Assembly: GCA_963792205.1 (NCBI GenBank)
Contig: CAWBVI010000005.1
Coordinates: 496,001-560,000 of the forward strand
From: DATDAH01 sp963792205
GTDB taxonomy: Bacteria > Actinomycetota > Acidimicrobiia > Acidimicrobiales > DATDAH01
Direction of reading: 5' to 3'
Length of the DNA stretch: 64,000 bases
Made by a program: the position numbers and the translations under genes. This document shows, one piece after another, positions 48,401 to 56,202 of this stretch (positions are counted from its first letter, which is position 1; each line of letters starts with the position of its first letter). The notes beneath the pieces were generated by a model that was not told where the DNA came from, made no database searches, and saw only the letters and a list, made by a program, of their open reading frames with translations.

Positions 48401-50582
48401 CCCGCTCCCTCGCCGGGGCGTCCTCGGCCAGCCTCGTCGACGATCCCGAGCGGAGCATCCTGCTCGCCCTCGCTGCGGTCGACGTCACGCGAGAGCACGG
48501 CGGCGAGGTGCTGCCCGAGGCGATCGAGGCGCTCCACGAGGCGGTGGCTCGGTCGAGGCTGGTGCTGAGCGTCCCCGAGGTCGGAGGCCCCGTGGACTGG
48601 AGCCCTGACGGCCGCACGTTCGTGACCATGGGACCCGAGGGCTCGGGGACGGTCGAGATCCGTGACGCTGGCACGGGAGCAAGCGTGCTGTCGTTCCGGG
48701 CTCACGAGTTCGACATCAACGACGTGGCCTTCAGCGCCGACGGCTCGCGGCTCGCCACGACCGGCGACGACGGCGCCCTGCGCCTCTGGGATCCCGTCAC
48801 CGGCGAGGAGCAGGCCGCGTTCGACTATCCCGCCGAGGGCGAGGTGTGGGGCCCGTCGTTCAGCCCCGATGGGAGCCGGGTGGCGGCGGCGTGGCCCCAG
48901 CACGACGTCGTGCGCATGTTCGACGTGAGGGCCAGCCGCGAGGTGTGGGTGGCCGCGCTGGACGGCGCACGGCACGGCGTTCAGCCCTGACGGTGAGCGC
49001 CTGGCGATCGTGCAGACCGACGTGGCCGATCATTACCCGGTTCGCTCCGCGTTCGAGGCTCGCATCCGTCGTCTCGTGCCGGTGGTGGTGGACGCCGCGA
49101 CCGGTGAGACGGCCTTCACGGCCGGTGTGGAAGGGGACGAGGCAGGGGTGTTGTCGCCCGAGTTCGGCGGGGACCCCACCCCCGGCAATGGGGGTTCGGG
49201 CCGGGACGCGGCGTGGAGCCCGGACGGTCGGTTCCTGGCCACGTCCACTGTGGACGGAACCGTGGTCGTGTCGAACGCGACCACCGGGTCTCGCCGGTTC
49301 GCCATCGAGGCCCACACCGCCCCCGTGAACGCATTGGCGTGGAGCCCCGACAGTGCCCGCTTGGCGACGGCGAGTGATGACGGCACGGCCCGGGTCACCG
49401 AGATCGCCGCGGACGGGGGAGGAGCGACCACCTCCGTCGTTGCCCACGACACCGACCGCGGATTGGTGAGTGTGGCGTTCTCGCCCGGTGGCGACCGGAT
49501 CGTCACCGGGGTGTCCGGCCGGACCGCGGTGAAGGTCTGGGACATCGGGGTCACGGGCGGCGCCGAATGGCTGAACGTGGCAGGACACAGCGCCCGCCCC
49601 GGCGCATCGGCACTGGCGTTCACCCCCGACGGCGACGCCCTCGTCGTCGGTGGCGAGGACGGCACGATCGCGAGTTGGGACGTGACCTCCGGGCGACGCC
49701 TCTGGACCTCCAGTCCCGTCACGGCCGAGCGCCGCGAGGTCGAACAGCTCGCGGTGAGCCCGGACGGCCTTCTGGTCGCCTCGGCGGTGGACGAGGGCCC
49801 GGTCGAGCTCTGGGACGTCTCGACCGGCGGGCACCTCCGGACGGTCCTGGATCGGCTCGCCAGCCAGCGGGTGGTGTCCCTGACCTGGAGCCACGACGGC
49901 GAGGTCCTCGCCGTCGCCCGGACCTACGACCTCGAAGGCCGGGTCGACATCGTGAACCGCGCCGGCGGACGGGTGAGCGACTTCTACGAGAACTCCCACT
50001 GGGGCATCGGCTCGGCCAGCTTCAGTCCCGATGACCGGCTGCTGGTGACCACTCGGCTCCCGAGCCTGGACAACCTGCCACGACAAGGGCTGCGGGTGTG
50101 GGACTGGGAACGAGGCGAGACCGTGAAGACGATCGAGGCCCCCGCGGTCCAGGCCGCATTCGATCCCCGGAGCCCGAGGATCGCGGCCCGGCTCGAGCAG
50201 GAGGGCACGGTCGGGGTCTGGGACGCGGTGTCCGGCGATCAGTTGGAGACGCTCCCGGGACCGGCCGTCGTCAACGCCCTCGCCTACGGGAGCGACGGCT
50301 CCCAGGTCGCAACCGCCGGGGTCGACGGGGTGGTCCGCCTGTGGGATCCCGACACCGGGGAACAGGACCTCGAGCTCCGCGGGCACGGGACGAACGTGCA
50401 GGCGGTGGTCTTCAGCCCCGACGGGACACGACTGGCGTCGGTCGGCAACGACGGCCTCGTCCGGGTCTGGGCCCTGGAGTTGGATGACCTGATCTCGATC
50501 GCCGAACAGCGCCTCACCCGCGCGCTTCACCGACGAGGAGTGCCAGCAGTTCCTCGATCAGGACCGGTGCCCGGCCGCCTGA
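45495..50582 (+). CDS. SARP 3: BTAD-pseudokinase-nSTAND1-TM-WD40 regulator (about nine frameshifts)
   Basis: About 1,692 residues after bridging +1 shifts near 45548, 45870, 46653, 47572, three in 48140-48225, 48976 and 50525; the length stays a multiple of three. Order: winged helix and BTAD (1-255); a kinase-like domain (262-468) with GERLGTGRDGTVH but HGRVTADN and ADFAVA in place of HRD and DFG, so probably inactive. Then nSTAND1 with GGSGTGKSS near 520 and LLVIDQFEELF, a membrane helix (LVVIGVALVVALVGGVIAV near 935), and WD40 blades ending DEECQQFLDQDRCP. GTG start with GGAAGGGG. Confidence 0.83.
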
Positions 50583-50589
50583 TCCGGAC

Positions 50590-50607
50590 TGCCACACAAC
50601 TGCCACA
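50590..50607 (+). promoter_or_regulatory. TGCCACA direct repeats at 11 bp before repeat membrane protein
   Basis: CTGCCACACAA is followed at once by CTGCCACACCG. The heptamer TGCCACA (50590 and 50601) is identical to that before SARP 3. It begins eight bases after the SARP 3 stop and lies 85 bases before the next ATG. Confidence 0.55.
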
Positions 50608-50692
50608 CCGGTGCTGCGCCACCGCCACCACCCTCCTCCACCGTCGTGTTCGACAGCAGCTGCACACCGCAGCCCGACACGAAGGAGCCGTC

Positions 50693-51157
50693 ATGGCACT
50701 CACCGAAGAGCGCATCCAGGTCAAGGAGACCGCGAAGCCCACGTCGTCCCTCCCGCCGGAGGCGACCCGGGACTGGAGCCCGATGTGGCTGCTGATCCTG
50801 GTCGGCGCCGTGGCGGCGGTCATCGTCACCGTCCTCGCCCTCCGACCCGACAGCGAAGCCGACATCCCGAACCACCAGCAGGTGATCGAGCACGGCAGCC
50901 CGACCGCCGTCGACCACGCCGCCGAGGTCGTGATCCCGAACCACCAGCAGGTGATCGAGCACGGCAGCCCGACCGCCGTCGACCACGCCGCCAGCACCGG
51001 TGGCCCGGTGACCGGGGACCACCAGCAGGTGATCGAGCACGGCAGCCCGACCGCCGTCGACCACGCCGCCAGCACCGGTGGCCCGGTGACCGGGGACCAC
51101 CAGCAGGTGATCGAGCACGGCAGCCCGACCGCCGTCGACCACGCCGCCTCGTCCTGA
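50693..51157 (+). CDS. Single-pass membrane protein with four identical tail repeats
   Basis: A 154-residue protein. Cytoplasmic-type start (MALTEERIQVKETAKP), a helix (MWLLILVGAVAAVIVTVLAL, 31-50), then DSEADIP and four copies of the same 17-residue block HQQVIEHGSPTAVDHAA at 23-, 26- and 26-residue spacing. The tail is probably outside the membrane. GAAGGAG lies six bases before the ATG. It follows SARP 3 and shares its promoter heptamer. Architecture matches the small protein at 33809. Possibly a ligand or anti-activator of the WD40 sensor; this is inference. Confidence 0.72.
   Translation: MALTEERIQVKETAKPTSSLPPEATRDWSPMWLLILVGAVAAVIVTVLALRPDSEADIPNHQQVIEHGSPTAVDHAAEVVIPNHQQVIEHGSPTAVDHAASTGGPVTGDHQQVIEHGSPTAVDHAASTGGPVTGDHQQVIEHGSPTAVDHAASS
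50872..51148 (+). repeat. Four identical 52-bp repeats within a gene
   Basis: Identical 52-bp units at 50872, 50941, 51019 and 51097 (spacings 69, 78, 78 bp) encode the tail repeats. Lack of any synonymous difference points to recent expansion or ongoing gene conversion. All spacings are multiples of three, so the frame is kept. Confidence 0.85.
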
Positions 51158-51181
51158 CGGCAAGACCATCGGAAGGTCGCC

Positions 51182-51221
51182 CCGGCGACGCCGCCCTCCC
51201 CCTCGGAGGCGGCGTCGCCGG
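51182..51221. terminator. 14-bp hairpin between convergent genes
   Basis: CCGGCGACGCCGCC pairs perfectly with GGCGGCGTCGCCGG across a 12-base loop, between the repeat membrane protein (+) and the DUF6069-like gene (-). No T-run. Confidence 0.6.
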
Positions 51222-51274
51222 CGCCTCCGTCGTCCAAGCCATCACCAAAAGTTTCCGATCAGGCCTCGATCAGA

Positions 51275-51713
51275 TCAATGCAGCTCCCGCCGACGCGGGA
51301 GCCGGAACGCGACCGTCGGAATCACGATCGCCGCCGCCACGACGTGCGACAGCGCCAGCGTGACCTGGGTGGCGGTGTCGGCGTCGGCCGTCGACGACCG
51401 GCCCGAGCGACAGGGCCGTGAGCACGACGGTCGTCACGACGAACGTCCGGGCGGGTCGCTTCGCCCACCGGGAGAACGCGTAGGCCATCCCGACGCCCAC
51501 TGCTGACCAGAACAGCGTGACCAGGGCAAAGCCTGGGATCGGGATCTCGTCACCGTCGACTTCGAGGGGGACGTCGATCGCCTTGGCGCCAAGCGCGACC
51601 ACGACCGCCCCCGCAGCGGCCGCGATTGCCGCCAGCGCGCCGGTGAGCCACAGCGGGCGAACGTCGGCGGGAGTCGACGTGGCGAGCGACCGATCAATCC
51701 TCGTTGAGGCCAT
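51275..51713 (-). CDS. DUF6069-like four-helix membrane protein (one frameshift)
   Basis: About 145 residues after a +1 shift near 51389. Helices: LWLTGALAAIAAAAGAVVVALG, FALVTLFWSAVGVGMAYAF, FVVTTVVLTALSLGPVV, and after the break TQVTLALSHVVAAAIVIPTVAF. The order and the external loop VPLEVDGDEIPIPGF match the DUF6069 family. Function unknown. A MerR-type promoter with a 19-bp spacer lies 47 bases upstream, so it is probably induced by a MerR/SoxR-like activator together with the next gene. Confidence 0.72.
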
Positions 51714-51759
51714 TGGACTACCTCCTGTTGTTGTCTGGCGTGCCCCTTGGCAGACGGCA

Positions 51760-51790
51760 ACCGTAAGACCTCAACCTCACTTGAGGTCAA
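51760..51790 (-). promoter_or_regulatory. MerR/SoxR-type promoter A
   Basis: In gene direction, -35 TTGACC (51785-51790), a 19-bp spacer and -10 TACGGT (51760-51765). The spacer holds a perfect inverted repeat, GACCTCAA-N6-TTGAGGTC. Over-long 19-bp spacers with such dyads are diagnostic of MerR-family activation, and the half-site resembles the SoxR box. Confidence 0.75.
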
Positions 51791-52125
51791 GACACAGAGG
51801 AGGTGGCGTTGGTCACGCGGTCGTAGTTGATCCGCAGCAGCGCGATCGCCTCGTCGGCGTCGGCCTCGGTCCGGATGTACAGCGTGGTCCAGCCCGAGTC
51901 GGGATGGACGTGGTGCGGTCCGGTCCGGCCGGCGGCGACGAGCTCGTCCCGGATCCGGCGAGGGAATGGGATGTCGGCCTGGTGCCCGCCGTGCACGTGG
52001 CCGATCGAACGGCCACCAACGACGAAGTCCGTCTCGCCGTACTGGCCGGCGGCCGTGGTGACGCCCGGCCACCCCGTGACCTCGCGCCGGATGTGCTCAG
52101 CTCGTTCGTCCACGGAGATGCTCAT
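51787..52125 (-). CDS. DUF5519/luciferase-like domain protein
   Basis: A 112-residue protein with WPGVTTAAGQYGETDFVVGGRSIGHVHGGHQADIPFPRRIRDELV, then HHVHPDSGWTTLYIRTEADADEAIALLRINYDR. This is the small family annotated as luciferase-domain (DUF5519), with a conserved G-H-x-H-G-G and HPDSGW. No evidence of light emission; the name comes from weak similarity. ATG at 52125 directly follows the -10 of promoter B by seven bases, so the mRNA is likely leaderless. It reads toward the DUF6069 gene. Confidence 0.8.
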   Translation of the reverse strand: MSISVDERAEHIRREVTGWPGVTTAAGQYGETDFVVGGRSIGHVHGGHQADIPFPRRIRDELVAAGRTGPHHVHPDSGWTTLYIRTEADADEAIALLRINYDRVTNATSSVS

Positions 52126-52132
52126 ACCGGCG

Positions 52133-52163
52133 ACCCTAAGACCTCGAGTTGACTTGAGGTCAA
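52133..52163 (-). promoter_or_regulatory. MerR/SoxR-type promoter B
   Basis: In gene direction, -35 TTGACC (52158-52163), a 19-bp spacer and -10 TAGGGT (52133-52138). The dyad is GACCTCGA-N6-TTGAGGTC, one mismatch from promoter A. It lies between divergent DUF5519 and DUF899 genes and may affect both. Confidence 0.72.
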
Positions 52164-52247
52164 GAGGGCTGGCGGATTCGGGTAGGTGAAACGCGGCCCT
52201 TGGACACGACGCATGGCCTGAGACCGACGACAGAAACGGAGAGCACC

Positions 52248-52995
52248 ATGACCCTTCCCCCGGTCGCATCCCGAGACGAATGGCTGGCCGCACGTCGGGA
52301 GCTCCTCGACGAGGAGAAGGACCTCACCCGCAAGCGCGACGCCCTCAACATCGATCGCCGCAACCTGCCGATGGTCGAGATCGAGAAGGACTACGAGTTC
52401 GACGGGCCCGACGGTCGTGCCTCGCTCCCCGACCTCTTCGACGGCCGGCAGCAGCTGATCATCTACCACTTCATGTTCGACCCCGAGTGGGACGAGGGCT
52501 GCTCCAGCTGCACCGCCGGGACCAACGAGATCTCGCCCGGCCTCCTCGACCACCTCCACACCCGCGACACCACCTACGCCCTGGTGTCCCGGGCGCCGTT
52601 GCCCAAAGCTCGAAGGCTGGAAGCAGAAGATGGGTTGGGCCCACCTCCCCTGGTACTCGTCGTTCGGCCGCGACTTCAACTACGACTTCGGCGTCACCAT
52701 CGACGAGTCGGTGCGGCCCGGTGAGTACAACTTCCGCACCCGGGCCGAGTACGAGGCGATCGGCGACGACTTCTTCGATTACGAGCAGCCCTTCGAGATG
52801 CCGGGTCGCAGCTGCTTCCTCCGGGCTGACGGGCGCGTGTTTCACACGTACTCGCAGTACGCCCGTGGCCTCGAGTCCACCGGCGGCTCGTACTACTTCC
52901 TCGATCTGACCGTGCTCGGGCGCCAGGAGGACTGGGAGGAGCCCAAGGGCCGGACGGACGACGCCCGCGTCGGGCAACCCGACTTCGCATCCTGA
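52248..52995 (+). CDS. DUF899 thioredoxin-like protein (one frameshift)
   Basis: About 248 residues with a +1 shift near 52606. VASRDEWLAARRELLDEEKDLTRKRDALN and FDGRQQLIIYHFMFDPEWDEGCSSCTAGTNEI open the domain; the CSSC replaces the thioredoxin active site. After the break come KMGWAHLPWYSSFGRDFNYDFGV and RVFHTYSQYARGLE. This is the DUF899 family of thioredoxin-fold proteins, presumed redox or detoxification proteins. Start preceded by GGAGAG. Divergent from DUF5519, with MerR promoter B between them. Confidence 0.87.
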
Positions 52996-53006
52996 CGACC
53001 GGTCCG

Positions 53007-53714
53007 ATGGCGACGTTCGTGCTGATCCACGGCGGCGGTGACGTCGGTTGGTACTGGCATCTGACCGAGACCGAGCTGCGCGCCCGCGGGCACCACACCG
53101 TGGCGCCCGATCTGCCGTGCGACGACGACACGGCCACGCTGGACGACTACGCCGCAACCGTGGTCGATGCGGTCGGCGACGCGCCGGACCTGGTGGTCGT
53201 GGGGCACTCCTATGGTGCGTTCACCGCGACCCTGGCCGCCAGCCGGCTCCCCGTGCGGCTGCTCGTGCTGCTGGCCGGCATGATCCCCGTCCCCGGCGAG
53301 AGCCCGGGCGAGTGGTGGGGCAACACCGGCTACGGAGCAGCCGTCGACGAGCAGGCCGAGCTCGACGGCGGCCGGACGGGCAACGACGACCCGTTCATCA
53401 GCTTCTACAACGGCGTCCCTCGCCCGCTGGCCGAGGAGGCCATGCGCCGCGAGCGCGAGGAGTCCTCGATCGTCTGGAAGACGCCCTGGCCACTCGACGC
53501 CTGGCCGAACGTGCCCACCAGGTTCATCCTCTGCCAGGACGACCAGTTCTTCCCCGCCGCCTTCCTCCGGCGCGTCGCCCAGGAACGCCTGGACGTCGTT
53601 CCCGACGAGGTCCCGGGCGGTCACTGCGTCGCGCTCAGCCACCCGCGGGAGCTCACCGACCTGCTCGTGAGCTACCTCGAACCCAGTGGCGGGCGCGGCG
53701 GCGCCCCGAGGTGA
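53007..53714 (+). CDS. Alpha/beta hydrolase
   Basis: A 235-residue hydrolase. Strand-loop FVLIHGGGDVGWYW gives the oxyanion region, GHSYG holds the nucleophile Ser near 68, the acid is in CQDDQFFP near 178, and His is in GGHCVALSHP near 205. Same group as salicylate-type or EstC-like small esterases. ATG 11 bases after the DUF899 stop, so probably co-transcribed. Substrate unknown. Confidence 0.87.
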   Translation: MATFVLIHGGGDVGWYWHLTETELRARGHHTVAPDLPCDDDTATLDDYAATVVDAVGDAPDLVVVGHSYGAFTATLAASRLPVRLLVLLAGMIPVPGESPGEWWGNTGYGAAVDEQAELDGGRTGNDDPFISFYNGVPRPLAEEAMRREREESSIVWKTPWPLDAWPNVPTRFILCQDDQFFPAAFLRRVAQERLDVVPDEVPGGHCVALSHPRELTDLLVSYLEPSGGRGGAPR

Positions 53715-53765
53715 CCCGGACCAGGGTTGCAATCCACCTCGTCGAGGCCTGACTAGCCTCCGCCG

Positions 53766-54704
53766 ATGCGCGTGCGGCGGGTTCTCGTCATCGGTGTGCT
53801 CCTCCTCGTCATCGCCGGGTGCGGCGACGACGGGCCGTCCCTCGACGAGTGGGCCGACCAGGCCGACGACATCTGCAAGGACGTGAACGACGACGTCGAC
53901 GAGCTCGACCTGACCAGCGGGGGCGAGGTGGCCGAGAACGGCGATGACGCGGTCGACATCGTCGCCGACGGCATCGACGACATCGAGGCGCTCGACCTCC
54001 CGTCCGGAGACGACGAGCAGGCGGCCCAGGCCGTGATCGACTCGCTGAACGACCTGGCCAACGTGCAGGAGGACATGGTGGCCGCCGCCCATGACAACCA
54101 GGATGACGAGCTCGCCCTCTACCAGATCGTCGCGGACTCATCCGACCAGACCGACGAGGGGGCGGACGCCGCCGACGAGGCGAACACCAACCAGTGCGAA
54201 GACGCCTTCACCGAGCGCCAGGAGAGCATCGAGGGGATCCAGTCCGCCATCGAGGGCCTCGGCGCGCTGGCCGACGTCCGGGTCGGCGACTGCGTCACCG
54301 CCATCGACGACGACGAGGACCTCGCCCCCGCCGACTGCGAGGGCGACGACGCCGAGGGCTCCGTCGATGCCATCCGCCGCGACGAGGGCGACGGCTGCGG
54401 CGGCGTGGATCCCACGTCCGTGACCGTCTCCGGCTTCCAGTTCTGCATCACCTCGTTCGGACCCGGCGCCGACGAGGACGACCTCCTGCAGATCGGGTCC
54501 TGTGCCCTGCTCCAGGGCGAGCGGGGCGAGGAGGAGGTCGACGTCTCGGAGTTCCCGTGCTCCGATCTGGCCGTGACCCACGTGATCTCCCAGAGCGTCA
54601 GCCCCGACGACGTCTGCGACAACCGCGAGGACCGGCGCTTCGAGAAGACGGAAGAGGAGATCGCCGACTCCGGCCCCGGCGAGTGGTGCGCATCCCCCCT
54701 GTAG
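53766..54704 (+). CDS. Acidic lipoprotein, unrecognised
   Basis: A 312-residue lipoprotein with lipobox VIAGC (Cys19). The mature N-terminal half is helical and acidic (WADQADDICKDVNDDVDEL; QAVIDSLNDLANVQEDMV). The C-terminal half resembles the DUF4190/septum-type cysteine-paired modules (RVGDCVTAIDDDEDLAPADCEG, then CGGVDP and FCITSF), with at least eight cysteines likely in disulfides. No enzyme motif. Exact function unknown. Confidence 0.72.
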   Translation: MRVRRVLVIGVLLLVIAGCGDDGPSLDEWADQADDICKDVNDDVDELDLTSGGEVAENGDDAVDIVADGIDDIEALDLPSGDDEQAAQAVIDSLNDLANVQEDMVAAAHDNQDDELALYQIVADSSDQTDEGADAADEANTNQCEDAFTERQESIEGIQSAIEGLGALADVRVGDCVTAIDDDEDLAPADCEGDDAEGSVDAIRRDEGDGCGGVDPTSVTVSGFQFCITSFGPGADEDDLLQIGSCALLQGERGEEEVDVSEFPCSDLAVTHVISQSVSPDDVCDNREDRRFEKTEEEIADSGPGEWCASPL

Positions 54705-54747
54705 TCCGTCTTCCCAGGTCAGCCCCCCGGTTCGGTGTGACGGATCC

Positions 54748-55020
54748 TCAGTCGAAGAGGACCAGCACCGCGAGGAAGGCGAGGAGCACGACGATGGCCA
54801 GGACGACCAGGCCGAGGCCGAGGGCGCGGTGCTTGCCGCCGCGACCGAAGTCGACCAGGTCGGCCTGCCGCTGCTCGTGGAGATGCTCTCGCTCGGGGCG
54901 GGTGCCGACCTTGGGCAGGGGTTTGTGGGACTGGGTGCGGTCGCGCTCGTGGCTCTTGTCCGAGCGGTGCCGGGCCTGCTGTTGCTGCTTCCGTTTGCGC
55001 TCGGCGTTGCCCGAAGCCAT
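54748..55020 (-). CDS. Small tail-anchored basic membrane protein
   Basis: A 90-residue protein. Residues 1-60 are highly charged and Gln/Arg/Lys-rich (NAERKRKQQQQARHRSDKSHERD). The C-terminus is one hydrophobic helix, LGLGLVVLAIVVLLAFLAVLVLF, ending at the stop. ATG at 55020; the longer frame upstream has no ribosome site. Function unknown. The basic region might contact nucleic acid or membrane lipids. Confidence 0.6.
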   Translation of the reverse strand: MASGNAERKRKQQQQARHRSDKSHERDRTQSHKPLPKVGTRPEREHLHEQRQADLVDFGRGGKHRALGLGLVVLAIVVLLAFLAVLVLFD

Positions 55021-55094
55021 CGCGGCACCGTAGTTCCCGGTCCGTCGCCCTCCCGATCGGGATCCGGAGCGGACACGGCAGTACCGTCCGCACG

Positions 55095-55487
55095 GTGGTG
55101 TCCCGGGTCTCGCACACCTCGTTCGACTGCGGTGACGCCTACGGCCTGTCGTCATGGTGGAAGCCGGTCCTCGGGTACACCGACGTCCCCGGCGACCGGA
55201 ACGAACCGGGCCACGAGGAGTGCATGATCATCGACCCGGTGACCGGTCACCGCCTGCTGTTCATCGAGGTGCCCGACGACAAGCAAGTGAAGAACCGCGT
55301 CCACCTCGATCTCGTCCCTACCGACCGGACGCGGGACGAGGAGATCACCCGGGTGCTCGCTCTCGGTGCCCGCGAGGTCGCCGACCGCCGGAACGCCGAT
55401 GGCACGGGGTGGATGGTCCTGGCCGACCCCGAGGGCAACGAGTTCTGCATCCTGCGCAGCGACGCCGAGCGGGGCGGGCTGACCTAG
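55095..55487 (+). CDS. VOC/glyoxalase-like protein
   Basis: A 130-residue vicinal oxygen chelate fold protein: HTSFDCGDAYGLSSWWKPVLGY, then RLLFIEVPDDKQVKNRVHLDLVP, and LADPEGNEFCILR as the closing strand. The His/Glu ligand pattern (HLDL, EFCIL) is typical of the glyoxalase-like subfamily. GTG start. Monocistronic, substrate unknown. Confidence 0.85.
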   Translation: MVSRVSHTSFDCGDAYGLSSWWKPVLGYTDVPGDRNEPGHEECMIIDPVTGHRLLFIEVPDDKQVKNRVHLDLVPTDRTRDEEITRVLALGAREVADRRNADGTGWMVLADPEGNEFCILRSDAERGGLT

Positions 55488-55514
55488 GCGCCCCCACCCG
55501 GTCGCCTCCCTCAG

Positions 55515-55940
55515 TCAGGCCAGGCTGGCATCAAGGGTGATCGTCGTACCCGTGAGCGCCTTGCTCACCGGACAGTTCGCCTTGGCGTCCTCGGCGGCCC
55601 GGACGAAGTCGTCGGCCGACACGTCGGGAACCGAACCCCGCACGGTGAGATGGACACCAGTGATGCCCTCGCCGGGCTGGAAGGTGACGTCGGCCGTGGT
55701 CTCCAGATCATTCGGCGGCGTGCCGGCCTGTGCCAGACCGTGCGACAGCGCCATCGAGAAGCAGGCCGAGTGGGCCGCAGCAATCAGCTCCTCCGGGCTG
55801 GTACGCCCCTCGGGTTCCTCGGCCCTCGACGCCCAGGTGACGTCATAGCTCCCCAGCCCGGAGGAGCCGAGGTCGACTCGACCGGCACCCTCCAGGAGCG
55901 AGCCTTCCCAGTGCGTGGTGGCGGTGCGTGTAGTTGCCAT
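55515..55940 (-). CDS. OsmC/Ohr family peroxiredoxin
   Basis: A 141-residue OsmC protein with both redox cysteines: AAHSACFSMALSHGL (peroxidatic, near 57) and AKANCPVSKAL (resolving, near 122). TSPEELIAAAHSACF is diagnostic for the osmotically inducible OsmC branch. It reduces organic hydroperoxides using dihydrolipoyl or thiol donors. ATG at 55940; an in-frame ATG 12 bases upstream is possible. Distinct from the OsmC-like protein at 4146, which lacks the resolving cysteine. Confidence 0.9.
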   Translation of the reverse strand: MATTRTATTHWEGSLLEGAGRVDLGSSGLGSYDVTWASRAEEPEGRTSPEELIAAAHSACFSMALSHGLAQAGTPPNDLETTADVTFQPGEGITGVHLTVRGSVPDVSADDFVRAAEDAKANCPVSKALTGTTITLDASLA

Positions 55941-56202
55941 GGGGCCGATCATCCCTCGGTTGGGCGGCGGAGTCGATCCTTGGAAAGCCCGATGACGTGA
56001 AGACGGGCCTTTCACGCAATCTGGGGGACGACTCAACAGCGTCCTCGTCGGACACTCCTGCGGTCGGGCTGCAGTCCTTGCGCGCCGACCGAGGATGACC
56101 CGGCCCCCGGCGACGACCCCTGGGCCGTCATGGCGAGCCGTCGTCGGTAGTCACCCCAACGGGATGATGTTCCGGACGGCCCGTGACGCGAAGCTGCGAC
56201 GC

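Noticed and set aside
25317..50582. Programmed ribosomal frameshifting in the large genes
   Set aside because: No shared slippery sequence or downstream structure. Breaks are many, scattered and in unrelated families.
50872..51148. CRISPR-like array
   Set aside because: Repeats are 52 bp with 17- and 26-bp gaps, remain in one reading frame, and the gaps are themselves repeated. No cas gene is near.
51787..52125. A true bacterial luciferase
   Set aside because: The domain name is historical. The protein is 112 residues, with none of the LuxA/LuxB features and no lux genes nearby.
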